From Locusta migratoria (taxonomy: Eukaryota; Arthropoda; Insecta; Orthoptera; Acrididae), in the NCBI GenBank assembly GCA_026315105.1, contig CM048745.1, positions 742,137,006 to 742,201,005 of the forward strand: DNA of 64,000 nt, in the 5' to 3' direction. The position numbers and the translations under genes were made by a program. Position 1 is the stretch's first letter. Every line of letters begins with the position of its first letter. Below are positions 33,669 to 44,999 of this stretch, piece by piece. The notes beneath the pieces are model-generated. The model saw only the letters and a program-made list of their open reading frames with translations, had not been told where the DNA came from and ran no database searches.

Positions 33669-34316
33669 TTGCAAAATATCCAAAACATCGCTTTTTATAC
33701 AAGAACTACACTTGTCCACAACAGTTCTAACAAGAACCAAACACGTGATGGACGTATAACCACATACGTCCAGGACGTGTTTGGTTACTGCTATCAACAA
33801 ATGGTGCTGGCATCGACGCCAGAGAAGTGGGATGAACTGATTCTTAAAGCGAGGAATCATCCCGAGCCTTTCAGTCTAAAGATCATGCATTCTGCCGATT
33901 TTAAAGATATAAAAGGAGCAACTGAGGGTCTTTTCCTTCGCATACCAAAACCGCTTTCTGCGACTACAACAAGTGAGAATGCTACAGGTAGATGCGTATG
34001 ATACAAGTGTTCCCTTGCGAAAATCCTACTGGGGTCCATGGAGCAACCATTTGATTCGGGGAAAGAACTGCCACAATAATAACAGTTCTTTGAATCTGCA
34101 ACAGCTTTATAAGAGGGATCCTGGCTCAACACCAGTTAAGATTAAAGACCTCATAAATCTTAGTACTTATCAGAACCAGACCACCAGACGTTCTATGAGG
34201 ATCTGCTGCAGCATGTAACACCTTCAAACAAAGATTCTGCGGAGAGCGAACAGAATATTGAAATCGACGAAGATGATAATAGTGATGGATGTGATGATTC
34301 GATACTTTCTGTTTGA
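33669..34316 (+). pseudogene. Degenerate transposase-like C-terminal region
   Basis: The best frame reads DVFGYCYQQMVLASTPEKWD, then HPEPFSLKIMHSADFKDIKG, a stop after SENATGRCV, and later KIKDLINLSTYQ in a shifted frame. It ends in an acidic tail (EIDEDDNSDGCDD). The pattern resembles the C-terminal part of a large family of insect transposon-encoded proteins with a KNPF...M...DF block, recalled and not searched. At least one stop and one frameshift are present. No catalytic core is visible. Confidence 0.45.
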
Positions 34317-34358
34317 AAAATGCCAAACAATGGCGCTTAGAGGGTACCTGGAGCGTCG

Positions 34359-34360
<2 letters not shown>

Positions 34361-34404
<44 letters not shown>
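34361..34404. repeat. T44 homopolymer
   Basis: Uninterrupted 44-base T run on the plus strand within the TIR transposon, between the coding remnant and the right terminus. Confidence 0.97.
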
Positions 34405-34408
<4 letters not shown>

Positions 34409-36359
34409 GCTGTGCATATGCAATAATTCAATAATGTAATGATTGTAATCTCTTTTCATAGTAAACAATTGTTTAGCCTAAAGCAACTAGTAGAGCCTTT
34501 ATTTCTGCAGGAACCAAATAAGGCCAAATTATTTTTTTTCTGTGTATAGTGCGAAACGTACATATATATTACGACACTGATCCACTTTCTGCACTAATAT
34601 AGTACTCTAGGAAAAATAATCACACCTTCGACTCAATACATGTCAATTGTATTAAGTTTTTTGTGTCTTCTGAACAATCTCTTTTTTGGACTTATATGGT
34701 TCTTGTAAAAAACCTTCAATTGTTGTTGTTGTTGTTATGGTCTTCAGTACGGAGACTCGTTTGATGCAGCTCTGCGCCCTACTCTATCCTGAGCAAGCCT
34801 CTTAATCTCCTCGTAAGACCTACAACCTACATCCATTTAAATCTGCTTACTGTATTCATCTCTTAGTCTCTCTCTGCGATTTTTACCCCACACTCTTCCC
34901 TCTAATACTAAATTCACGATTCCTTGATGTCTAAGAATGTGTCCTATCAGTCGATTCCTTCTTTTTGTCAAGGTATGCCAGAAATTCCTTTTCCCCCCCA
35001 GTTCTGTTCAGTACCTCTTCATTAGTTACGCGATTCATCTATCTAAACTTCAGCATTCTTCTGTAACGCCATATTTCAAAAGCCTCTACCCTCTTCCTGT
35101 CCGCACTGTTTATCGTCCATGTTTCACTCCCATACAAGCCAACACTCCATACAAATGCCTTCAGAAATGACTTCCTTACAGTTAAATTAATATTCGATGT
35201 TAACTAATTTTTCTTTTTCAAAAACGCTTTTCTTCCCATTGCCATTGTGCATTTTATATCCTCTGTACTGCGACATCATGTGGTATTTTACTGCCGAAGT
35301 AACAAAACTCATATACCACCTTTATTGTTTCGTTACCTAATCTAATTCCATCAGCATCGCCCAATTTTTTTAGACTGCACTCCATTACCCTTGTTTTGCT
35401 TTTGTTAATGTTCATTTTATACACACCGTTCAACACACTGTCCATTCCTTCAACTGCTCTTCCAGGTCTTCTGCTGTCTCTGACAGAATTACGATGTCAT
35501 CGGCAAAACGCAATGTTTTTGTTTCTTCACCCTGAACTTTAATTCCTTCTCCAAATTTCTCCTTGCTTTCCTTTATAGCTTGCTCCATGTACAAATTCAA
35601 TAGCATTAGAGAAAGGTCACAACCCTGTCTTACTCCCTTCCCAACCTCTGCATCCCTTTCATGCCCTTCAAGTCTGATAACTGCTGTCTGGTTTTTGTAC
35701 AAGTTGTAAATGACCTTCCGTTCCCTATATTTTGCTCCTTCTGGTTTCAGAATTTGAAAGAGTGTATTCCCACCAACATTGTCAAAAGCTTTCTCCAAAT
35801 CTACAAGAGCTAGAAATGTAGGTTTGCCTTTCCTTATCCTATCTTCTAAGATAAGCCATAAAGTGAGTATTGCCTCCCGTGTTCCTACATTTCTCCTTAA
35901 TCCAAACTGATCTTCCCCGAGGTCGGCTTCTACCAGCTTTTCCATCATTTTGTAAAATATTCGTGTTAAAATTTTGTAACCATTACTTATCAAACTGATG
36001 GTTCTGTAATTTGTAATTTTTAAATCTGTCTGCGCCTGCTTTCTTTGGAATGGGGATTATTACTTTTTTCTTAAAGTCCGGGGGTACGCCACCTGTCTCG
36101 TATATCTTACGCACCAGGCGAAATAGTTTTGTCATGGCTGGTTCTCCCAGTGACTTTGGTAGTTCTGAGGGAATGTCATATGCTCCAGGGGTCTTGTTTC
36201 GACTTAGGTCTTTCAGGGCTCTATCAATTTCTTCTCTCAGCATAGTGTCTCCTACTTCATCTTCATCTATTTCCTCTTCTCTTACTACAATATTGTGTGT
36301 AAGTTCATTTCCTTTGTAGAGCCACTCTATATACGCTTTCCACCTTTCAGCTTTCCCTT

Positions 36360-37402
36360 TGTAGCGCCTGTCTCTTCCTATGGTTCGTAGTGGAAAGAAA
36401 CAAACGAGATTATGACTTAAATCAATGTCTGACTTCCGCTTCCCAATTAATAGGTGACTTAACTGATAATCTTCTGTTGCTGTGACCGTTGCCAGCATCA
36501 GACCTCCTCTCTTCTATCAGGGGTTTCTGTTATTTTGTAAATGAATAAAAATGACAGCAACAGGGAAGGCTACAGACAAGAAGTCGGACAGTTCATTGAA
36601 ATAATGTTTGTATTCTGAAAGTAACATATATAATTACGAGGTAGCCTGTTACATCTTATTAAACGGTTACTGATTCTTGCTGCAGGACAAGACATATAAT
36701 CGCGAATACCTGTTCGGTGAAGCTGCGAAATATCACCAAGACTGAGCATGGCGGTTTCTACTACACTGTCCTAAGAACTGCAAGCATCTGAAGCAGCTGC
36801 CGGACTGAGAGCGGCCACGTCGCTCACGCCCGTTTTGTTAACGCGAGTTTCGCACTGCTGATTATTCCGCCGACAAAACTAGTGACGTGTTACCAACCTG
36901 ACCCAGAGTACAGTTAGAGTTCGTTCTGGCCCGCTAGGCCCGGTTTCACAACTCCTAGCGTGGCGGCCGTTCTTGGCGGCAACTCGTCAAATATGGTGGG
37001 AACAAGACGTTGATTCTCCGGGTTTGAACATAACGGCTCCGGTAGCCTTTGTGGCTGATCGCCATCTTGCCAATTTAATATATTAGTTAATACAGGACAC
37101 AGAAAATTATTTCGCCCACACGAGACAATGGGCCTCTGGTCAGGCAAGCAAACGGTAATTTTAGATTGTAGGGGAAATTTAATTTGGTATGATTTTATTA
37201 GCGATTAATTTTACCAACTTCTTGATTATTAATCGGGCCTAACTTTATAATACTTCAAACGAATCTTCATTTTTCATTAGATTGGAATCCGTCGTCAGAA
37301 ATTTTAGAATTATTTTAGTTATGCCCACTCTCTTTGTCCTAAAGGCTGTTCATGTGGTTCACGACACCTTTGTGCTGGTCTGTGAGAAGTCTTAGCTCTA
37401 CA
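36360..37402. mobile_element. Solo LTR, 1043 bp, with 4-bp TSD
   Basis: Begins TGTAGCGCC and ends GCTCTACA, the TG...CA boundary of LTRs with short inverted ends TGTAG/CTACA. CCTT is duplicated at 36356-36359 and 37403-37406, and RTE E continues in register across it, which fixes the edges. An AATAAA-type signal lies near 36542. There is no internal region, so the coding part was lost by LTR-LTR recombination. A 4-bp duplication is compatible with Ty3/Gypsy-type integration. Orientation is not established. Confidence 0.75.
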
Positions 37403-37489
37403 CCTTTTTTGCTTTTTTCCATCTAAGTTCTTTATATTCATGCAGCTGCTTTTCTTGTCTTTAAATGTCTCTTTTATTTTCCTGTAGAT

Positions 37490-37862
37490 TAGATTAGATT
37501 AGATTAGTTGGTTCATTCCATAGATCCGTGTTGAGGAGATGCTCATGGATATGGAACATGTCTTTTTATTTTTTATTTTCAAGCTGATAATATAATAATG
37601 CTAATATGGGTACATACATTTTTCCACGCTGATAATATAAAAATACTAATAGTATGAATACAGATAAATGCATCATTTGATTCTATTTAAGAATTCGTCA
37701 GTGGAGTAGAAGGAGTTGGCCACTAGAAAGTCTTTTACGCTGCGCTTAAACTGATCTTTATTTGTAGCTTAATTTATTATGGTTGTTGGTAAATTATTGA
37801 AAATAAGTGTTCCTGAGTAGTGGACCCCTTTTTGAACTAAAGTAAGTGCTTTTAAGTCCTTG
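37490..37862 (-). mobile_element. CR1/Jockey-group non-LTR 3' fragment with (GATTA)n tail
   Basis: The pentanucleotide tail lies at 37487-37507 and the sequence matches 52589-52708 and part of 62352-62740. TGTAGAT at 37483-37489 and 37863-37869 may be its target duplication, placed within RTE E. Only the 3' non-coding end is present. The clade name is from the related RT fragment at 62732. Confidence 0.75.
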
Positions 37863-38893
37863 TGTAGATCATCTATTTTCCCCTATTTATACATTCTTCT
37901 ACAGACTTGCATTTGCCTTCTAGCCACTCCTTTTTAGCTATTTTGCCCTTCTGGCAATCTCATTCTTAGTCGTCTCTACTCCATTTTCCCCCTTTCATTT
38001 ACTGAATTTTTATATTTTCTTCTTTCATCAATTAAATTTAGTGTTTCCTGTGATATCCAGGGATTTTTTGTAGGACTTGCCTTTATATCTATTTTGTCCT
38101 CCGCTACCTTCACTATTTCATCTCTCAATGTTACCCATTCATCTTCTACTGTTATATTCCCCCCTCCCCTCCCCCCCCCCCCGTTTCTGTCAATTGTTGC
38201 CTAAAGCTGCCCCTTAAATTCTTAAGCACTTCAGGGTTCCCTTAAATTATGCAAGCCCCATCTCCTTTTTTCCTATCTTTCTGCACTTTTTACAGTTTCA
38301 AAAATGTTCAAAAATTGTTCAGTTTGAACCTCAGTTCATGACAAAAAGTCTATATCTGTCTCTGGGTATGTCTTACACTTTAAAACCTGGTTCCGGAATC
38401 TATGTCTTACCATTATAAAATCTATCTGGTATCTCCCGGTGTCTCCTGGTCTCTTCCACATATACAATCTACTTTCGTAATTTTTAAACCAGGTGTTTGT
38501 TATGATTAAGTTGTATTCCATGCAAAATTCTACCAGGCGGCTTTCTCTTTCATTCCTTTTGTCCAGTCCATATTCACCTACTTTTTTTCCTTACCTTCCT
38601 TTTCTAACTACCGAATTGCAGTCTCCCATCACAATTAAGTTTTCTGCTCTCTTAATTGTCTGAATAATTTCTGTTACCTCCTCATACATTTCTTCGAACT
38701 CATCATCAGCAGAGCTAGTTGGCATATAAACATGTACTACTGTGGTCTGTGTTGGCATCGTATCTATCTTGACTACGATGATACGATCACTGTGTTGCTG
38801 ATAGTAGTTTACCTGCATTCCTACTTTCTTACTCATTATCAGACCCGTTCCTGTAATACCCCTAACTGATTTTGTATTTATAATCCTGTACTC

Positions 38894-41800
38894 CCATGAA
38901 CCACAGACTTTGCCGAGGTGGGGTGGCTTGCGTGCCTCAACGATGCATATAGCCGTACCGTAGGTGCAACCACAGCGGAGGGGTATCTGTGGAGAGGCCA
39001 GACAAACGTGTGGTTCCTGAAGAGGGGCAGCAGCCTTTTCAGTAGTTACAGGGGCAACAGTCTGGATGACTGACTGAGCTGGCCTTGTAACATCAGCTAA
39101 TGTGGCTTTGCCACACAGCTACTGCGAACGGCTGAAAGCAAGGGGAAACTACAGTCGTTACCTTTCCCGAGGACATGCAGCTCTACTGTATGAACATATG
39201 ATGATGGCATCCTCTCGGGTAAAATATTCCGGAGGTAAAATAGTCCCCCATTCGGATCTCCGGGCGGGGACTACTCAGGAGGATGTGATCATCATGAAAG
39301 ACAATACTAGCATTCTAGGGGTCGGAGCGTGGAATGTTAGATCCCTTAATCGAGTAGGAAAATTAGAAAATTTAAAAAGGGAAATGGATAGGTTGAAGTT
39401 AGATATAGAGGGGATTAGTGAAGTTCGGTGGCAGGATGGACAGTATTTCTGGTCAGCTGGGTACAGTATTATAAATACAAAATAATTGGTGGTATCACAG
39501 GAGTAGGATTGATAATGAATAAGAAAATAGGAATGCGGGTAAACTACTATGACCAGCACAGTGATCGCATTATCATTGTCAAGATAGATACGAAGCCAAC
39601 ACCGACAACTGTAGTACAGGTTTATATGCCAACTAGCTCTGCCGATGATGAGGAAATCGAAGAAATATATGAGGAGCTAAAGGAAATTATTCAGACAATT
39701 AAGGGAGAGGAAAACTTAATTGTTATGAGAGACTGGAATTGGGTAGTAGGACAAGGAAGGGAAGGGAAGATCGTAGGTGAATATGGTCTGGGCAAAAGGA
39801 ATGAAAGAGGAAGCCGCCTGGTAGAATTTTGCACGGAACATAATTTAGTTATATCAAACACCTGTTTCAAGAATCACAAAAGAAGGTTGTATACGTGGAA
39901 GAGACCAGGAGACACCGGGAGATACCAGATAGATTTTATAATGGTAAGACATAGATTCCGGAACCAGGTTTTAAAGTGTAAGACATACCCAGGCGCAGAT
40001 ATAGACTCTGACCATAACTTGTTGGTTATGAACTGTTGGCTGAAACTGAAGAAACTACGAAAAGGTAGGAAAATAAGGAGATGGGACCTGGATAAATTGA
40101 AGGAAAGTGAAGTTCTGGAGAATTTCAGAGGGAGCTTTAGACAACAATTGACAGAAACGGGGGAAAATAAAACAGTAGAGGAGGAATGGGTAAAATTGAG
40201 AGATGAAATAGTGAAGGTAGCAGATGACAAAATAGGTAGGAAGGCAAGACCTACAAAAAATCCTTGGATATCACAGGAGATACTAAATTGATGAAAGAAG
40301 AAAATATAAAAATGCAGTAAATGAAACAGGCAAAATGGAGTACAGACGACTAAGAAATGAGATTGACAGGAAGTGCAAAATGGATAGGCAGGAGTGGCTA
40401 GAAGACAAATGCAAGGATGTAGAAGAATGTATAAATAGGGGAAAAATAGATACAGCCTACAGGAAAATAAAAGAAACATTTGGAGATAAGAAAAACAGCT
40501 CTATGAATATCAAGGACACTGATGGAAAACCAGTTCTCAGCAAAAAAGGGAAAACTGAAAGGTGGATAGAATATATAGAGGGGCTGTACCAAGGAAATGA
40601 ACTTCGAGACAATATTGTAGGAAGGGAAGAGGATGTAGATGAAGATGAAATAAGAGATACTGTACTGAGAGAAGAATTTGACAGAGCCCTGAAAGACCTA
40701 AGTCGAAACAAGGCCCCTGGAGTAGATGATATTCCCTCAGAGCTACTGAAGTCTCTGGGAGAACCAGCCATGACAAACGTGTTTCACCTGGTGCGTAAGA
40801 TGTATAAGACAGGCAAAGTACCCTCAGACTTTAAGAAAAATGTTATAATCCTCATTGCAAAGAAAGCAGGTGCAGACAGGTGTAAAAACTACAGAACCAT
40901 CAGTTTAATAAGTCATGGTTGCAAAATATAAACACGAATTTTATACAGAAGGATGGAAAAGCTGGTAGAAGCCGACCTCGGGGAAGATCAGTTTGGATTA
41001 AGGAGAAATGTAGGAACACGGGAGGCAATACTCACTTTAAGGCTTATCCTAGAAGATAGATTAAGAAAAGGCAAACCTACATTTCTAGCTTTTGTAGATT
41101 TGGAGAAGGCTTTTGACAATGTTGATTGGAATAAACTCTTTCAAGTTCTGAAGCAATCAGGAGTAAAATATAGGGAGCGTAAGGTTATTTACAACTTGTA
41201 CAAAAACCAGACAGCGGTTGTCAGAGTTGAAGGGCATGAAAGGGACGCAGTGGTTGGAAAGGGAGTAAGACAGGGTTGAAGTCTTTCTCCATTGTTATTC
41301 AATTTGTACATTGAGCAAACTATAAAGGAGAGCAAGGAGAAATTTGGAGAAGGAATTAAAGTTCAGGGTGAAGAATTAAATCATTGCGTTTTGCCGACGA
41401 CATAGTAATTCTGTCAGATACAGCAAAGGACCTGGAAGAGCAATTGAAGGGAATGGACAGTGTGCTGAAAGGTGCATATAAGATGAACATTAATAAGAGC
41501 AAAACTAGGGTAATGGAGTGCAGTGTAAGAAAATCAGGTGCTGCTGAAGGAATTAGATTGGGAAACGAAGCAATAAAGGAGGTAGATGAGTTTTGTTACT
41601 TGGGCAGTAAAATAACAAATGGTCGCAGTACAGAGGATATAAAATGCAGAATGGCAATGGGTAGAAAAGCGTTTTTGAAAAAGAGAAATTTGTTAACATC
41701 GAATATTGATTTAAGCGTAAGGAAGTCCTTTCTGAAGGCATTTGTATGGAGTGTTGCTTTGTATGGGAGTGAGACATGGACGATAAACAGTGCGGACAGG

Positions 41801-42167
41801 AAGAGGATTGAGACTTTTGAAATATGGTGCTACAGAAGAATGCTGAAGATCAGGTGGGTGGACCGCATAACTAATGAGGAGGTACTGAACAGAATTGGGG
41901 AGAAAAGAAATTTCTGGCATACCTTGACTAAAAGAAGGGATAGATTGGTAGGACACATTCTTAGACATCAAGGAATTGTGAATTTAGCATTGGAGGGAAG
42001 TGTGTGGGGTAAAAATCGCAGAGGAGGACCAAGAGATGGATACAGTAAGCAGATTCAGACAGATGTAGGTTGCCGTTCTTATGTGGAGATAAAGAGGCTT
42101 GCTCAGGATAGGGGATTGTGGAGAGCTGCTTCAAACCAGTCTTCGGACTGAAGACAACAACAACAAC
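38894..42167 (+). mobile_element. RTE copy F, full length, inserted antisense into RTE E
   Basis: Starts CCATGAACCACAGAC, the same 5' start as copy G, and ends with (AAC)n. AATCCTGTACTC flanks it at 38882-38893 and 42168-42179, a perfect 12-bp duplication of endonuclease-coding sequence of E. It lies opposite to E, so a transcript crossing both could pair over hundreds of bases. Confidence 0.96.
39102..42151 (+). pseudogene. RTE F endonuclease-reverse transcriptase, multiply broken
   Basis: The frame opens through ASSRVKYSGGKIVPHSD and WNVRSLNRVGKL and stops at 39483 (INTK then TAA). It reopens through RDWNWVVGQG (G-to-R and S-to-W changes in the GDWNSVVG motif) to 40291, then 40335-40931, 40953-41279 and 41384-42151. 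At 41276 the cysteine codon of RQGC is TGA. A small deletion near 41380 shifts the frame before RFADDIVILSDTAKD. The C-terminus ends normally at NQSSD. Confidence 0.9.
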
Positions 42168-42740
42168 AATCCTGTACTCACCTGACCAGAAATCCTGTTC
42201 CTCTTTCCACCTAACTTCACTAATCCCCACTATATCTAACTTCAACCTATCCATTTCCCTTTTTGAATTTTCTAACTTCCCTACCCGATTAAGGGATCTA
42301 ATATTCCACACTCCGATCCGTAGATTGTTAGTGTTGTCTTTCCTGATGATCACAACCTCCTGAATAGTGTCCACCCGGAGATCCGAATGGGGCAATATTT
42401 TACCTCCACAATATTTTACCCGAAGGGTGCCATCATTATACATTCATACAGTAGAGCTTCATTCCCTCGTGAAAAGTAACGGCTGTAGTTCCCCCTTGCT
42501 TTCAGCTGTTCGCAGTAACTGTGTGGCGAAGCCACATTAGCTGATGTTACAAGGCCAGCTCAGTCAATCATCCAGACTGTTGCCCCTGTAACTACTGAAA
42601 AGGCCCCTGCCCCTCTTCAGGAATCACACGTTTGTTTGGCCTCTCCACAGATACCCCTCCGCTGTGATTGCACCTACGGTACGGCTATCTGTATCGTAGA
42701 GGCAAGCAAGCCACCCCACGTCGGGAATGTCTGTGATTCA

Positions 42741-43739
42741 AAGGGGTGGATGAATCAATTATAGCTGGGTAAATGCTTAATAGATGTACTTACAACCAAT
42801 ATAAAAATCATCACAGTGCAGAAAATTCGTTAGTAGCCAACTTATTTCCATTTTTATGTATTTATCACAGTTAAGGCTAAGCAACCCCTAAAAGAACGAA
42901 GAAAGGCAACGGTAGTGATAAATGATTGTTGTCCTAGGTGTGAGTTAGTAAGATATTCGAATCGTATCGTCTATGCCTGTGTGACTTAAAGCAGACCCCT
43001 TTTCCGAAGATGACTTTCCAGAGAGACGCCTTCAAAAAGAAGCACCACACGAGTAATTATTCACCTTGAAGGTGAATACAACGGCCATTAATTTCTTTCC
43101 AGTAATTAGATATTTTTGCACTACTGCATAGTGGGTTGGTTGAAATATAGTAGTAACCACAATGGTCCATTCCTCCCCCTCCCTCACCCGCAGCTCAACA
43201 GGTTTTCCTCTGATGCGGACATCTTCTGTGATAGCTACTGTATTCAGTCTCAGGGGACCGAATCAATTTCTGTTTGATTCGGTAAGTTGTAAGCCTGATA
43301 TGCCATTTGCCGCATTGGCGTAAGAACGACACACTAGCGACAGGCTGGGAGTGACGGACCGTCAGCAGTCAGAAAGTATCTAATCAGTGACACGGTTTAT
43401 CATTCCCACGTGCACGAGATATGGAAGTGAATCATGCTCACACACTGGGCTAGTACTGCCCATCTGGTAGCGTAACACACACTCCAGCTCACATAATACT
43501 GTTGCCGAATAGTTGCCGCTGAACTGTACGCTCAATAAATATGACGTCGGGCAACGCTCGTAATAGTACATGATTCAGGTTGTAACGTTTCTAATATGTT
43601 GCGCACTCCTTACAAACTAATGATAACATAATAGACACAACCTTTTAGGAACCTTAAGTAAAAATTTACCACTGGACGTGTAAAATATTATATTCTCGTA
43701 CTCTGTTTAAAATACTACGTTTGACATACAGGTACATAA
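42741..43739. other. No recognised feature
   Basis: Mixed sequence between RTE E and the I-clade remnant. I see no repeat that I can match within the window and no supportable gene. Confidence 0.45.
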
Positions 43740-44400
43740 TATTGTAAAGTTTATTTAAATAACTTATTAATGTTTGCTACCTTGTTACGTAATATTAAGT
43801 TTTGAAACTTTCGTAAATAACAGTACAAAGCGTTCAGAGTGTGTCTTGGTGCCATGAAGTCAACCACAACTAATGCTTTACTTGTGGAAAGTAATGAACA
43901 ACCTCTACACTTACGGCGTAAATATTTAAGCATAAAATTTCTGATGAAGAGGGCACAATTTTCAGAAGACGTCTTATTATCTCGCATACGGATCTCTGTC
44001 ATATGTTACACTGCTCATTATTGGCAGTGTAAGAACCTGCCTCCACTTGCAATGGAATATCTAGAAGTAGCGCAGAACATCCGATTAGCCATCTCAAATT
44101 GGCGACTGCTCATGTTTGAATGAAGCCATTTACATACTGTTGTTGAACCTGACGTGACATGTGATCTCCCAGCTCCCACGACTCTGGCAAATTACGCATT
44201 ACTAGAGTTCCGAGGATTCTTTACATAGACGGCTCCAAAACCCAGGACGGATCGGAATGCGCCTTTTGGGATACCAATTGAAGTATTTACTTGCATATTA
44301 AGTAAATACAATTCCTTTCTACCACTTCCAAACGAGATACTCAGCTTTTCAAGATTGCGATTCTCCTGGGGCGTCATGGTAGAAATAAATACTCGTAGGT
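43740..44400 (+). pseudogene. I-clade-like retrotransposon fragment: RT C-terminus and start of RNase H
   Basis: Reads VCLGAMKSTTTNALLVESNE, PLHLRRKYLSIKFLMKR, then later LYIDGSKTQDGSECAFW, which carries the first catalytic aspartate motif of RNase H. This RT-to-RNase H order is typical of I/R1-type non-LTR elements. Several stops and frameshifts separate the blocks. A matching RNase H C-terminus lies at 48590-49500 beyond RTE G, so the two may be one element split apart. Confidence 0.65.
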
Positions 44401-44990
44401 ACAATTTTTCACTTCTTCTTTAATTTGAACTCACAGTGCTTCTACACCAAACATTACAACTTTAAAACATATACAAAGCATCAGAACGGTAGTACTTCAA
44501 TTTCAAAACACAGACTGACATAGCTTCCAGTGCACTTTAGAAAAGCCAAAACTCGAACTCCCCCACGCAAGGCGGTGAGGCAAATATATAACATCGGCAA
44601 TAATGACCTTACATTATGCATTGATCATAACAATTGAATATGCTAATTTACAATGACCAAACACACAAAGAAAACATTTCATGTACACAAAAATAATTAC
44701 AATATAAAATGAAAACTATACATACAATAATTTTAAAGGCACATATAGTTTTAAGACTTAATCAAGCTACTTTTTGTTTCACAACAAATCAAAATGTTAA
44801 ATGTCAATTAATTAGTTAACGAGTACATCATACATCTTCCTAACATATACTGAACTATCACATATCTCGGCCATTCTCAAAATAGGTTCGAAATCTCACG
44901 TCAATCAATATATACAAAGAAATACAATATAAGAATTTCGACTATTACATTAATTAACACAATTAGCTGGTCAATACAACTTGTTTATGA
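44401..44990. other. No recognised feature
   Basis: AT-rich interval to the left edge of RTE G. It may be an unrecognised insertion into the I-clade element, because it separates the two halves of the RNase H domain. Confidence 0.4.
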
Positions 44991-44999
44991 GCCTAACAT

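Larger units (their letters stand above)
33526..34722 (+). mobile_element. TIR DNA transposon, superfamily unassigned, with transposase remnant
   Basis: Starts with GAAGGGTTTCTTACAAGAAC just after CAATT, and ends with the inverse of GAAGGTTTTTTACAAGAAC followed by CAATTG. About 33 of the first 38 bases pair between the ends. AATT on each side could be a 4-bp target duplication, though the site is palindromic. The interior holds a decayed coding segment. Sola-type elements use 4-bp targets and G-R-G ends, so that group is a possibility, held weakly. RTE E begins directly at its right edge. Confidence 0.65.
34730..42435 (-). pseudogene. RTE E endonuclease-reverse transcriptase, dispersed and decayed
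   Basis: Pieces include EN motifs near 42200-42400 (VWNIRSLNRVGKL, ISEVRW), GDCNSVVRKG near 38600, YQIDFIMVRHRF near 38400, and RT motifs DQFGLRRNVGTREA, KAFDNVGGN, GVRQGCDLSLMLLN and LRFADDIVILSETAEDL between 35430 and 35990. GDWN has become GDCN, and GCSLSP has become GCDLSL. Several frameshifts separate the pieces. It is the most diverged of the near-complete copies. Confidence 0.85.
34723..42740 (-). mobile_element. RTE copy E, full length but split into four pieces by later insertions
   Basis: The minus-strand element resumes in register after each interruption: 34723-36359, 37403-37489, 37870-38893 and 42180-42740. Together they cover the (AAC)n tail, the RT, the endonuclease and the complete leader with the GTTGCACCTACGG-type region. 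The interruptions are a solo LTR, a CR1/Jockey-type tail and RTE F. The 3' end abuts the TIR transposon exactly. I found no target duplication for E. Confidence 0.9.

Noticed and set aside
34126..34431. 101-codon minus-strand frame with a lysine run
   Set aside because: The lysine run is the T44 homopolymer; the rest is antisense to the transposase remnant.
39874..40776. Minus-strand frames of 79-201 codons over RTE F
   Set aside because: Antisense of the endonuclease and RT coding sequence; Ser/Phe/Leu-rich with no motif.
34717..42765. A target duplication for RTE E using CAATT at both sides
   Set aside because: The right-hand CAATT lies about 15 bases beyond the element end and does not abut it; I regard it as chance.
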